Shown here piece after piece: positions 41,976 to 49,643 of a stretch of 50,611 nucleotides of DNA. The notes beneath the pieces are model-generated. The model had not been told where the DNA came from. It saw nothing but the letters and a program-made list of their open reading frames with translations, and made no database searches. The stretch is from assembly GCA_937928795.1 (NCBI GenBank), contig CALFWB010000011.1, positions 1 through 50,611 of the forward strand. Direction: 5' to 3'. This stretch comes from an uncultured Anaerolineales bacterium (GTDB lineage: Bacteria; Chloroflexota; Anaerolineae; Anaerolineales; UBA4823). The position numbers and the translations under genes are program-made. Position 1 is the first letter of the stretch. Each line of letters begins with the position of its first letter.

Positions 41976-42788
41976 GTGCACGTTCACTTTCTTGATCCCT
42001 ATCAACCCCGTCAAAGCCCTGTTCACGGCTTGGATGGACGGGTGAAGCTCGTGCTGGCAGTCGCTTTTATTCTGACCACCTCGCTAGCTCCCATGGGGGC
42101 GTGGGCAGTCTATATTTTGCTGCTGGCTTTCCTGCTCTCCGCCGAACTGCTCAGCGAAGTGCCTCTTCGATATTTTTTGACTCGGGCAATTTTAGCGCTG
42201 CCTTTCGTTCTGGCTGCCTTGCCCCTGCCGTTTAGCGTGCCGGGAACCCCTCTTGCAGAAGTCTCGATCGGGAAGGTTGACCTTTCAATCACGACGGAAG
42301 GACTTGCCCGTCTGATCAGTATCGCCCTTAAGTCATGGATTTCGGTTCAGATGGCTATCTTGCTGACCGTTTCAACCCCCTTCCCCGAACTGCTTCAAGC
42401 CATGCGCGCCCTGCGGATACCGCGCCTATTGGTTGCTATCTTTGGACTCATGTGGCGATACCTGTTCGTCTTTATGGATGAAGCCTTGCGTCTGCTGCGA
42501 GCGCGCACAGCTCGCAGCAGTCAACATCCGCAGCAAAACTACCGCAGCGGCCGCACGGTGACTTGGCGGGCATGCGTCACCGGCGCCATGGCCGGTAGTC
42601 TATTCTTGCGCGCCTTTGAGCGCTCCGATCGCATCTATTTAGCCATGCTGGCGCGCGGCTATGATGGCGAGATCAGAGCCAAACCCTTACCGCCCTTGCC
42701 TCGAAGCCAGCAACTCTTGTTGGTTGGTGGAATTGCCCTCTTTTTGCTGATCGGGGTTTTCGGACAACTCCTGACCCTGTTGAGGTGA
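41976..42788 (+). CDS. cbiQ: ECF transporter transmembrane component CbiQ
   Basis: 270 aa T-component of the Co/Ni importer, GTG start 4 bp after the cbiM stop. About five hydrophobic segments; HGLDGRVKLVLAVAFILTTS opens it, and the AMRALRIPRLLVAIFGLMWR segment and FERSDRIYLAMLARGYDGEI carry the Ala-Arg-Gly coupling motif that contacts the ATPase. Acts in the membrane with CbiM and CbiO. Confidence 0.93.
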   Translation: MHVHFLDPYQPRQSPVHGLDGRVKLVLAVAFILTTSLAPMGAWAVYILLLAFLLSAELLSEVPLRYFLTRAILALPFVLAALPLPFSVPGTPLAEVSIGKVDLSITTEGLARLISIALKSWISVQMAILLTVSTPFPELLQAMRALRIPRLLVAIFGLMWRYLFVFMDEALRLLRARTARSSQHPQQNYRSGRTVTWRACVTGAMAGSLFLRAFERSDRIYLAMLARGYDGEIRAKPLPPLPRSQQLLLVGGIALFLLIGVFGQLLTLLR

Positions 42789-42791
42789 ACG

Positions 42792-43508
42792 GTGCATCAC
42801 TCCATCGAAATCCACGATCTATCTTTTCGCTATCCTGATGGTCACCCAGCCCTCGATCAGGTGAGCCTGACCATCTCACCTGGTGAAAAAGTCGCCTTAG
42901 TTGGGCCAAATGGGGCTGGGAAATCTACCCTCCTGCTGCACTTGAACGGCATCCTGCAAGGGCAAGGGCAAATTCGCGTTTGTGGTCTGGATGTGAGTGA
43001 CAAAAAGAACCTACCCAAAGTCCGAGGCATGGTCGGTTTGGTCTTTCAAAACCCGGATGACCAACTGTTTTCCCCCACCGTTTACGATGATGTCGCCTTC
43101 GGGCCGCTCTACCAAGGGTTGCCGCTGGAGGAAGTCGAGCGGCGCGTCCAGGCTGCCTTAGCAGCCGTTCACATGGAAACCTATTTGCATCGTGTTTCTC
43201 ATCATTTGAGTGTGGGAGAGAAAAAACGCATTGCTATCGCCACCGTGCTATCGATGCAGCCCGAAGTGCTGGTTTTGGACGAACCAACTGCTGGGCTAGA
43301 CCCCCGCGCCCGACGCAATCTGATTCACCTCCTAGCAGAACTGGACATGACCATGCTGATCTCCACCCATGACATGCATCTGGTGCAGGAACTCTTCCCG
43401 CGCATGGTGATTATGGACCAGGGACGCGTGATCGCCGATGGCAAAACCGAAGAATTACTCAAGGACACTGCTCTGCTTGAGGCACACGGCTTAGAAGCAC
43501 CTCGCTAG
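42792..43508 (+). CDS. cbiO: ECF transporter ATP-binding protein CbiO
   Basis: 238 aa ABC ATPase. Walker A GPNGAGKSTLLLHLNG, Q-loop FQNPDDQLFSPTVYDDVAFG (typical of ECF ATPases), signature LSVGEKKRIAIATVL, Walker B VLVLDEPTAGLDPRA and switch His in STHDMH are all in place. GTG start 42792 with GAGGTGAAC directly upstream. It powers CbiMQ. The signature has V in place of the usual G (LSVGE rather than LSGGE), a tolerated variant. Confidence 0.95.
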   Translation: MHHSIEIHDLSFRYPDGHPALDQVSLTISPGEKVALVGPNGAGKSTLLLHLNGILQGQGQIRVCGLDVSDKKNLPKVRGMVGLVFQNPDDQLFSPTVYDDVAFGPLYQGLPLEEVERRVQAALAAVHMETYLHRVSHHLSVGEKKRIAIATVLSMQPEVLVLDEPTAGLDPRARRNLIHLLAELDMTMLISTHDMHLVQELFPRMVIMDQGRVIADGKTEELLKDTALLEAHGLEAPR

Positions 43509-43638
43509 ACATCGGAAAAAGAGCCCTTCTTACGCATGTAGAAATTCATTGCTCTCGAACGCAGGTTTACAGTGGCCATCCATCAGCTCTCTGTCCGCTT
43601 TCAGCTTCTTATTCCAACTCCGGTCTAGCACTTCCAGA

Positions 43639-43716
43639 GTGTCCACGCAAAAGTTGTAGGACAACTCAATGAGTTGTCCTACAAAGCAATGTTGCCAACA
43701 ACTTTTGAGTGCACAC
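43639..43716 (+). mobile_element. 78-bp MITE-like element, copy 3, with 10-bp target duplication
   Basis: Same element as at 22571 and 32660. CACTTCCAGA occurs immediately on both sides (43629-43638 and 43717-43726). The insertion ends 17 bases before the -35 box of the arsenic operon. Confidence 0.9.
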
Positions 43717-43733
43717 CACTTCCAGATTGACTC

Positions 43734-43781
43734 TTGACAATATTTCCCTCTCGCATATAATTCAACACATGTTGAACTATC
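43734..43781 (+). promoter_or_regulatory. arsR promoter and ArsR operator
   Basis: Consensus -35 TTGACA (43734-43739), 16-base spacer, consensus -10 TATAAT (43756-43761). The -10 begins a 12-2-12 ArsR/SmtB-type inverted repeat, core TTCAACACATGTTGAA (43761-43776), with 10 of 12 arm positions symmetric to 43781. The arsR ATG (43769) sits in the middle, about 7-8 bases after the -10, so the message is probably leaderless. Confidence 0.85.
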
Positions 43782-44167
43782 TCTCGAGAGAAATCAAGCC
43801 TGCTCCTGTCAACCTTGAGCGGTTAGCCGAGCAGCTCAAGGTCTTAGCAGAGCCAAAACGACTGCTGATTTTCAACCTCCTGATGGATGGCGTGCAGTGC
43901 AACTGCGAAATTGGTGAAGCGTTGGATCTACCACCCAATCTTGTCTCGCATCATTTGAGCAAATTGCGCGCCGTTGGCTTGGTAAAGGTGGAGCGTGATG
44001 CACAAGATGCGCGCTGGATTTACTACTCCATCAACCGCTCTGCGCTGGAAGAACTTAACGCCGCTTTTGGAACATTCTTCGATCCGAACCGCATCCAGCC
44101 GCGCCGACCGAGCTGCGGGCCGCAAAATTCGCTTTGTCTGCCCAATATTAGCTTAACGAGCGAGTGA
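43769..44167 (+). CDS. arsR: ArsR-family arsenical/metal repressor
   Basis: 132 aa from ATG 43769. The winged helix reads LAEQLKVLAEPKRLLIFNLL, then CNCEIGEALDLPPNLVSHHL and SKLRAVGLVKVERDAQDARW, the standard ArsR recognition helix. The Cys pair CNC in the alpha-3 region (about residues 46-48) suits As(III) or Sb(III) sensing as in ELCVCDL-type repressors. A longer frame starts in the upstream MITE and would span the promoter, so I reject it. The stop overlaps the next reading frame. It autorepresses through the operator lying over its own start. Confidence 0.9.
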   Translation: MLNYLSREIKPAPVNLERLAEQLKVLAEPKRLLIFNLLMDGVQCNCEIGEALDLPPNLVSHHLSKLRAVGLVKVERDAQDARWIYYSINRSALEELNAAFGTFFDPNRIQPRRPSCGPQNSLCLPNISLTSE

Positions 44168-44241
44168 GCAATCAAAAAACAATACCCAAGTCATTCAGTG
44201 AACAACTAACGGTACAAAATTCTGATTTGGAGAGGATAACG

Positions 44242-44604
44242 ATGTCTGAAGTAATCTCTTTGCTGAACACCCTACCCACTTCCACCGCCCCTGCAGATGT
44301 GGAACTCTTTGACCCACCCATGTGCTGTCCGACAGGCTTGTGCGGGCCAACCCTCGATCAGACCTTATTGGATGTCAATCAGATGGTCTTGTCGTTGCAG
44401 AGCGAGAACCTGCGCGTGGAACGTTATCAAATGACCAGCCATCCCAACGCCTTTCTAGGTAACGCCGAGGTGATGAAACTGGTGCGTGAGAAGCAACTAG
44501 AAGCTTTGCCGATCACAGTGGTGCGCGGCCGCATCATCAAGGTTGGTGCCTATCCAACCCTAGAGGAAGTGCGCGCTGCGCTGGATGGAGCCAAATCACA
44601 ATGA
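44242..44604 (+). CDS. arsD: ArsD-type arsenic metallochaperone
   Basis: About 120 aa. FDPPMCCPTGLCGPTLDQTL carries the Cys28-Cys29 and Cys34 triad equivalent to Cys12, Cys13 and Cys18 of E. coli ArsD, which pass As(III) to ArsA. The later VERYQMTSHPNAF and LEALPITVVRGRIIKVGAYP match ArsD. I chose ATG 44242, with GGAGAGG eight bases upstream; the longer frame begins at the arsR stop. The N-terminal 15 residues before the beta strand exceed the usual length. Stop overlaps acr3 (ATGA). Confidence 0.9.
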   Translation: MSEVISLLNTLPTSTAPADVELFDPPMCCPTGLCGPTLDQTLLDVNQMVLSLQSENLRVERYQMTSHPNAFLGNAEVMKLVREKQLEALPITVVRGRIIKVGAYPTLEEVRAALDGAKSQ

Positions 44605-45671
44605 GCCAAGCATCAACCGCCAGCCGCCTTACTTTCCTTGACAAAGCATTTCCAGTACTCATCCTGTTGTGCATGGCTGTAGGTCTTGCCTTAGGTAAAG
44701 CAGCCCCGCAGATAGGGCACACGCTTGAGCCTTTGATCCCGGTTGGACTCTTCCTGATGATTTACCCCACTGTGACCAAAGTGCCTTTTCGCGCCCTGCG
44801 GCGCTCTGCACTCGAAGGACGTCCGGCGACGCTGTCCATCGTTTTGAACTATCTGGTCAACCCCTTACTGCTCTTTGGCTTCGGATGGCTGTTCTTACGC
44901 AACTACCCCGATCTCTGGACAGGCTTGATTCTTCTGGGAATTGCGCCCTGTATTGGGATGGTTCTGATATGGGCAGATTTGGGCGGCGCCGACAATGCGC
45001 TCTCGGTCAGTCTAATGGCTTGGAATAGCCTGATCCAGATTATATCCGTCCCTCTCTGGATTTACCTACTGGTCGGAACCCGAGTCCCGCTGCCTGCCGG
45101 ACTGATCCTAGAGAGCACCTTCTTATACCTTGCGCTGCCTCTCCTTGCAGCTTACCTTACCCAGCGAACCGCTTTGAAAGTGAAGGGAGAGCAGTGGTTT
45201 CGAGAGCGCTTTACCCCCATCTTAGCAAAGATACAACTCACCGCTCTTCTGGCGACTTTGGTTGTGATGTTTGCCCTTAAGGGTGAAGCCATCCTCAATG
45301 CCCCCGAGCTGATCGGTTACATGATCTTGCCATTGGCGTTGTTCTTCGTGACGTTGTTTTTTGTCGGCACGCTTACCGCCTGTTTCGGGATGAGGCTGCC
45401 GATGGAAAAGTCGGTTACAGTTGGTTTCCATGTGACAGGACGAAACTTTGAGTTATCCATTGCCTTAGCTCTCACCACTTTTGCTGCCTCGCCCTTGGTG
45501 GCCGTGTCCACGGTCATCGGACCGCTGATCGAAGTTCCCGTGATGCTGTCTCTGGCATGGATTGGAAGATGGCTTGTGCGCCGTTTTCCTCTCTGCTGTG
45601 TCCCCTCAGAAGAACGACAGAAGCAACCGTTAGAGATAGCGCTTAAGTCATCATACCCTGCAAAACAATGA
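44601..45671 (+). CDS. acr3: ACR3-family arsenite permease
   Basis: 356 aa, ten hydrophobic segments. FLMIYPTVTKVPFRALRRSA and the conserved Cys in LLGIAPCIGMVLIWADLGGA match ACR3 (BART superfamily), with the later VTGRNFELSIALALTTFAAS helix. It extrudes As(III) or the trivalent complex, probably energised by the ArsA ATPase that follows. The GIAPC motif varies from the common GLARC, so metalloid specificity is not certain. Start overlaps arsD. Confidence 0.9.
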   Translation: MSQASTASRLTFLDKAFPVLILLCMAVGLALGKAAPQIGHTLEPLIPVGLFLMIYPTVTKVPFRALRRSALEGRPATLSIVLNYLVNPLLLFGFGWLFLRNYPDLWTGLILLGIAPCIGMVLIWADLGGADNALSVSLMAWNSLIQIISVPLWIYLLVGTRVPLPAGLILESTFLYLALPLLAAYLTQRTALKVKGEQWFRERFTPILAKIQLTALLATLVVMFALKGEAILNAPELIGYMILPLALFFVTLFFVGTLTACFGMRLPMEKSVTVGFHVTGRNFELSIALALTTFAASPLVAVSTVIGPLIEVPVMLSLAWIGRWLVRRFPLCCVPSEERQKQPLEIALKSSYPAKQ

Positions 45672-45688
45672 AGTTTAGGAAGGACGAT

Positions 45689-47569
45689 ATGCAAACTCAA
45701 TTCATTTTCTTCTCCGGCAAAGGTGGGGTAGGCAAAACGTCCATGGCCTGCACGCACGCCGTGCGTTACGCCGATGAAGGCAAGCGCACGCTCATCGTCA
45801 CCACCGACCCCGCCTCCAACCTAGCCGATGTCTTTGAGCAGGAAATCGGTCATCAGATTACGCCGATCGTGAGCGTGCCGAACCTGTTTGCCATGGAAAT
45901 AGACCCAGATATAGCCACGCGAGAATATATTGACCGCGCTATGGCGCCAATTCGCGCTGCTTTTCCGCCGCAGATCGTGCAGGTGATGGAAGAGCAGATG
46001 AGCGGTCCCTGCACGGCGGAAGTCGCCGCCTTCGACCGCTTCACCGACTTCTTGGATGCCCCCTCTCAAAACGGTCATACCTTCGATGTCGTTATCTTTG
46101 ACACCGCTCCAACAGGTCACACAATCCGCCTGCTAGAACTACCCGCCGAGTGGAGCCAGTCCATTGACGCCGCATCGCAGGGCAGCGGGCAGACCTGTAT
46201 TGGTCCCGCCGCTGCAATTCAGGACGCCAAACACAAGTACGAGCGCGCTCTGGCTGCCATGCGCCAATCGGTGCGGACGCAATTCATCTTCGTCCTGCAG
46301 CCCGAAGCGATTTCGATTAAGGAGACTCGCCGCGCCATTGAAGAGCTGAGCAAACTGGGCATTCGCAACTTTCGCCTCATCATCAACGGCATCATCCCTC
46401 CCGATGGATCGCAAAACCCGCTCTTTGCTGCCCGCGCCGAAATGCAAGCCCGTTATCTGGAGCAAATCGAGCGCGAGTTCGAATATCCCAAGCAGCAAAT
46501 GACTCTGCTGGCGGATGAAATTCGCGGCACGGTAAAACTGCGCCAAGTTGGGAAGATCTTCTTTGATGGCGAAACTCTCACCCCTTACTCCGCTCTTCCA
46601 GTGGAAGAGAGGACGAGGGTGAGGGTCGCTTCCTCGCTCGACGATGTGCGGGCGCGGCTTTTTCCAAACGGTCATCGCCGCACGCTTTTCTTCGCCGGCA
46701 AGGGCGGCGTCGGCAAGACAGTGGCTTCCTGTATGACGGCTGTCTGGCTAGCGCGCCAAGGGCACAAGACCCTGCTGCTGACAACCGACCCCGCTGCCCA
46801 TCTGGGCGACGTGCTGGATACACCTGTCAGCGATACCGTTACCCCGGTGATCGGTCAGCCAAATCTCTGGGCGGTCAAGATCGACCCGAAAGCCGCAGCA
46901 GAAGCCTACAAAGCACGCATTCTTGCCGACGCTCGTCAACGTGGCCGCCCCGAATCAGCCATCAAGGTGATGGAAGAGGAACTCAACTCACCTTGCACAG
47001 AAGAGATCGCTGCGTTTGATCAATTTATCGAATACGCCTCGCAGGATGAATGGGATGTCGTGGTCTTCGATACGGCGCCCACCGGTCACACCTTGCGTCT
47101 GCTGGAACTACCTGTGGATTGGAGTAAGCAGATTGACATGAAGGTCTTTGTCTCAGTGGACACCGCCGCCGCTGATGACGTGGCAAAGGCGCGCTTCGGC
47201 AAAGTGATTCGGATGATGACCGACCCGGCGCAAAGTACCTTTGCTTTTGTAATGTATCCTGAATCTACACCCATTCTGGAAGCCTGGCGCGCCGCCAAGG
47301 AACTGGTCACCGTCGGCGTTCAGCCCGGATTGGTGGTTGCCAACATGGTCATCCCCCTTGAACAAGCCACCACGCCTTTTGTTCGGTCCCGCCGCGCCAT
47401 GCAGGAGAAATATCTGGTGGAAATCGGCAAACGCTTTGGTGTACCACTGGTGCAAATCCCACTCCTGCCGCGCGAGGTCAAGGGACTCAAAATGCTGATA
47501 GAGTTGGGTGAACAAGTGTATGGGAAAGTTGCCGCGAGTGAGGCTTCGATTGAAGCATCGCTCCAATGA
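45689..47569 (+). CDS. arsA: Arsenical pump-driving ATPase ArsA, two-domain form
   Basis: 626 aa. Two homologous halves each carry a deviant Walker A (SGKGGVGKT, around residues 9-17 and 334-342) and the DTAPTGHT signature. Each has a Cys in (S/N)(G/S)PCT(A/E)E, in positions equivalent to metal-binding Cys113 and Cys422 of E. coli ArsA. The halves are joined by a linker at about 295-315 (TLTPYSALPVEERTRVRV) whose DNA is related to a local palindromic repeat. I chose ATG 45689 (AGGAAGG upstream); ATG 45668 overlaps the acr3 stop. It drives arsenite export via the permease. Confidence 0.94.
   Translation: MQTQFIFFSGKGGVGKTSMACTHAVRYADEGKRTLIVTTDPASNLADVFEQEIGHQITPIVSVPNLFAMEIDPDIATREYIDRAMAPIRAAFPPQIVQVMEEQMSGPCTAEVAAFDRFTDFLDAPSQNGHTFDVVIFDTAPTGHTIRLLELPAEWSQSIDAASQGSGQTCIGPAAAIQDAKHKYERALAAMRQSVRTQFIFVLQPEAISIKETRRAIEELSKLGIRNFRLIINGIIPPDGSQNPLFAARAEMQARYLEQIEREFEYPKQQMTLLADEIRGTVKLRQVGKIFFDGETLTPYSALPVEERTRVRVASSLDDVRARLFPNGHRRTLFFAGKGGVGKTVASCMTAVWLARQGHKTLLLTTDPAAHLGDVLDTPVSDTVTPVIGQPNLWAVKIDPKAAAEAYKARILADARQRGRPESAIKVMEEELNSPCTEEIAAFDQFIEYASQDEWDVVVFDTAPTGHTLRLLELPVDWSKQIDMKVFVSVDTAAADDVAKARFGKVIRMMTDPAQSTFAFVMYPESTPILEAWRAAKELVTVGVQPGLVVANMVIPLEQATTPFVRSRRAMQEKYLVEIGKRFGVPLVQIPLLPREVKGLKMLIELGEQVYGKVAASEASIEASLQ
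46577..46625. repeat. GGGAGAGGGG-type repeat inside the arsA linker
   Basis: CTCACCCC at 46577 and GAGGGTGAGGG at 46615 bracket a decayed palindrome. Aligned without gaps to the repeat in the subtilase gene over 36 bases, 26 match, and both are read in the same frame (PVGEGPGVRA against PVEERTRVRV). Confidence 0.55.
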
Positions 47570-47583
47570 CAAAGGAGGCATTG

Positions 47584-47889
47584 ATGAAAACCCCTAAAGA
47601 ACCTATCCTCGTTCAAATCATCGCCGCACCCATCGCCTGCGCTGACGGTGTAAAGGATACCTGGCGCGAGGTTGCCCATTGGGCAGCGGATCAATTGAAA
47701 TCGCGTTTTGGCGACCGAGTGGAAGTGAAATACTACGACTTGTTCGATGTCGATTGTCCGTCCATACCTGCCGGTGCACAATTGCCGCTGGTTTTGGTCA
47801 ACGGAGAAGTGACACTCAACGGTGGCAAGATTGCCATCCCAGTCATCCGCAGGAAAATCGAGACACTGCTTGAAAAAGAATTTGCATGA
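47584..47889 (+). CDS. Small thioredoxin-fold protein of the ars operon
   Basis: 101 aa. The opening LVQIIAAPIACADGVKDTWR, then a helix, VEVKYYDLFDVDCPS and LPLVLVNGEVTLNGGKIAIP with a conserved Pro strand, give a thioredoxin/glutaredoxin-like pattern. There is one Cys at the position of the first active-site Cys and a second after the third strand, but no CxxC. AAGGAGG stands 7 bases before ATG 47584. Similar small proteins occur near arsA genes; the function is unknown but thiol or metalloid binding is plausible. Confidence 0.75.
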   Translation: MKTPKEPILVQIIAAPIACADGVKDTWREVAHWAADQLKSRFGDRVEVKYYDLFDVDCPSIPAGAQLPLVLVNGEVTLNGGKIAIPVIRRKIETLLEKEFA

Positions 47890-47949
47890 TAAATACTCAT
47901 CCCTTTTGCCTGCTGAATTCCAGTTATTTATGGACGCGGAAGTAACGTG

Positions 47950-48285
47950 ATGGATCTTTTTCGTTCGGTGAGCCTCTTCTTGATTGCGGGTTTGTGTGAA
48001 ATTGGTGGGGGCTATCTGGTTTGGTTATGGCTGCGTGAAGACAGAAGTTTCTGGTTGGGAATGATTGGCGGTATCGTGCTGATGCTGTACGGTGTAATTC
48101 CTACCCTTCAACCGGCGATCTTCAACTTCGGAAGAGTGTACGCAGCCTACGGTGGTATGTTCATTCTCCTATCTTTATTGTGGGGCTGGCAGATTGATCG
48201 CAAGACACCCGACATGTTTGATCTGATTGGGGCGCTTATTTGTTTGTTGGGCGTGGCGGTAATCATGTATTGGCCGAGAGGATGA
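47950..48285 (+). CDS. UPF0060 (YnfA-like) membrane protein
   Basis: 111 aa with four hydrophobic segments, opening with [20 protein letters not shown] (the Glu and Gly-Gly-Tyr-Leu pattern of UPF0060). [19 protein letters not shown] and the C-terminal [20 protein letters not shown] are diagnostic. This family resembles small multidrug-resistance exporters and is often near metal-resistance genes. GGAAG precedes the start. Role here unknown. Confidence 0.9.
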   Translation: MDLFRSVSLFLIAGLCEIGGGYLVWLWLREDRSFWLGMIGGIVLMLYGVIPTLQPAIFNFGRVYAAYGGMFILLSLLWGWQIDRKTPDMFDLIGALICLLGVAVIMYWPRG

Positions 48286-48293
48286 GGTTGTTA

Positions 48294-48443
48294 ATGAAGC
48301 ACGAAGTCTTAATGATCTGCGACGTTAATTCCTGCGACCTGCAGATGGCAAAGGTGATCGTCAACGCTCGGTTGGGGAACGAGTGGGATGCCGTCAGCGC
48401 GGATACAATAGCGGCAAGACAGAGACTTGCTCTATCTTGCTGA
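48294..48443 (+). pseudogene. arsC: Arsenate reductase (ArsC, LMW-PTP type) remnant
   Basis: 50 codons that match the first third of thioredoxin-coupled ArsC. EVLMICDVNSCDLQMAKVIV aligns with the usual VLFVCTGNSCRSQMAE, and IVNARLGNEWDAVSADT with the following strand. The catalytic Cys remains (Cys9) but the essential P-loop Arg (CX5R) is Asp and the rest of the protein (about 90 residues) is gone, ending at TGA 48441. It lies 8 bp after the UPF0060 gene, so it was once the last gene of the operon. Confidence 0.7.
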
Positions 48444-48470
48444 AACCTATAACCAAACAAGGAGAAATTC

Positions 48471-48872
48471 ATGGACACATTAGAGTTAAGTGAACTGGAC
48501 ATGGCTGACCCGGCAGTAGTGCGTGCAGCCGCGCGCCATTTTGCCGCTGCACTGGCTGAATCGCCTCAATACAAAGCCTTTGAGCAAGCAGCCGAACGTT
48601 TTCGGCGGGATCATTCAGCCCAGCAAGCGCTGCAAGCCTATCAAGAGAAGCAAAATGCTTGGCGCGCTCTAATCATGCTCAACGCCCTCAGCCTCGAACA
48701 GCAAAGCGAACTCGAAAGCTTGCAAAAAGCGTTTGTCAGCCATCCGCTCGTGCAAGAATATCTCAAAGCACAGATGGATTTTGCCTCTCTGTGCCAAACC
48801 CTTGGCGACGTTATTTCCGAGTCGATCGGTTTGAATTATGCCGCTGCATGTGGCGTCAGTTGCTGTGGTTAG
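48471..48872 (+). CDS. YlbF/YmcA-family protein with Cys-rich tail
   Basis: 133 aa, all-helical with the ALAESPQYKAFEQAAERFRR and AQQALQAYQEKQNAWRAL helices of the YlbF (RicF/RicA) family. The last residues are AAACGVSCCG with Cys127, Cys131 and Cys132. In B. subtilis, RicA and RicF use C-terminal cysteines for an Fe-S cluster in the RicAFT complex that affects RNA maturation. AAGGAGAAATTC precedes the ATG. No RicT gene is in the window, and the next gene encodes a second family member. Confidence 0.85.
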   Translation: MDTLELSELDMADPAVVRAAARHFAAALAESPQYKAFEQAAERFRRDHSAQQALQAYQEKQNAWRALIMLNALSLEQQSELESLQKAFVSHPLVQEYLKAQMDFASLCQTLGDVISESIGLNYAAACGVSCCG

Positions 48873-48881
48873 GAGGAGACG

Positions 48882-49256
48882 ATGGCAACCGGATTATCCC
48901 CTGATTTGCAAGAGGCTACCCAATCGCTGATCGAAAACTTGCTGGCTTCTGAAGCCTTCATCCGCTACCGCAAGGCCGAAACCCGCCTTAATACCGACCG
49001 CGAAGCGCGCTCCCTGTTGGAACGATTGTCCCAGGCTCAAGCGCGCCTACGCCAAAATCAAACGCGAGGCGCAGTAAGCCAAGCAGAGATTGACGAATTG
49101 CGCGACCTGCAAGCTCAGGTACAGCGCAATCGCGTGATCATGGAGTACGCTCAAGCCCAGCAGGAGGCAGTTTATTTCCTGCGCGAGATCAACAACGAAA
49201 TCAGCGCACTGCTAGGCGTCAACTTTGCAACTTTTGCGAATCATGCCACTTGTTAG
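48882..49256 (+). CDS. YlbF/YmcA-family protein, second paralogue
   Basis: 124 aa, helical: LLASEAFIRYRKAETRLNTD, then REARSLLERLSQAQARLRQ, EYAQAQQEAVYFLREINNEI. The final residue is Cys124 (NHATC). GGAGGAG ribosome-binding site, 9 bp after the first paralogue. The two could pair as RicA and RicF do. Confidence 0.82.
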   Translation: MATGLSPDLQEATQSLIENLLASEAFIRYRKAETRLNTDREARSLLERLSQAQARLRQNQTRGAVSQAEIDELRDLQAQVQRNRVIMEYAQAQQEAVYFLREINNEISALLGVNFATFANHATC

Positions 49257-49265
49257 GAGTCCGCT

Positions 49266-49490
49266 ATGCCGCTTTACGATTACCAGTGTCAGGATTGTCA
49301 AAGGATTTTCGAGGTGCGCGCCACCTTCAAGGAAAAGGAAGCTGGACTACAACCCGAATGCCCGTACTGCCAAAGCAAACAGACACGTCAACTCCTGACC
49401 TTAGGCTTGTTCCTACGAACGAGCGCTGCAGGTGACTCCATTGACCTGCCTGCCTGCGGCCCAAGCGCCGGGCCGGGATGTTGCGGTTGA
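49266..49490 (+). CDS. FmdB-type zinc-ribbon protein with Cys-rich tail
   Basis: 74 aa. MPLYDYQCQDCQRIFEV with Cys8/Cys11 and Cys32/Cys35 (CPYC) forms the FmdB/CxxC_CXXC regulatory zinc ribbon (PF09723 type). The tail is ACGPSAGPGCCG with Cys64, Cys72 and Cys73, similar to the end of the first YlbF protein. GGAG precedes the start. FmdB-like ribbons are of mostly unknown function. Confidence 0.87.
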   Translation: MPLYDYQCQDCQRIFEVRATFKEKEAGLQPECPYCQSKQTRQLLTLGLFLRTSAAGDSIDLPACGPSAGPGCCG

Positions 49491-49514
49491 ACATGCCAGC
49501 CATAGTTCAAAGGA

Positions 49515-49550
49515 GCGGTCGCTAATTTCAACCGCGGAGAGGCGGCTTTT
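49515..49550 (+). terminator. Weak hairpin after the zinc-ribbon gene
   Basis: GCGGT (49515-49519) can pair with ACCGC (49531-49535), or CCGC (49532-49535) with GCGG (49542-49545), the latter followed by CTTTT. Low-confidence terminator of the ars-ylbF run. Confidence 0.3.
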
Positions 49551-49643
49551 CCCGTTATTCAGTGCGGAAAGGAGACAAAGTTAAGGCGAGATTCCTTTCG
49601 TTTTTTGGGACAGATAGGTAACGGTATTGAGGAAGCAGACAAA

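Noticed and set aside
43709-43768. 20-codon N-terminal extension of arsR starting inside the MITE
   Set aside because: It would place the start codon upstream of the -35 and -10 boxes, so it cannot be on the message made from that promoter.
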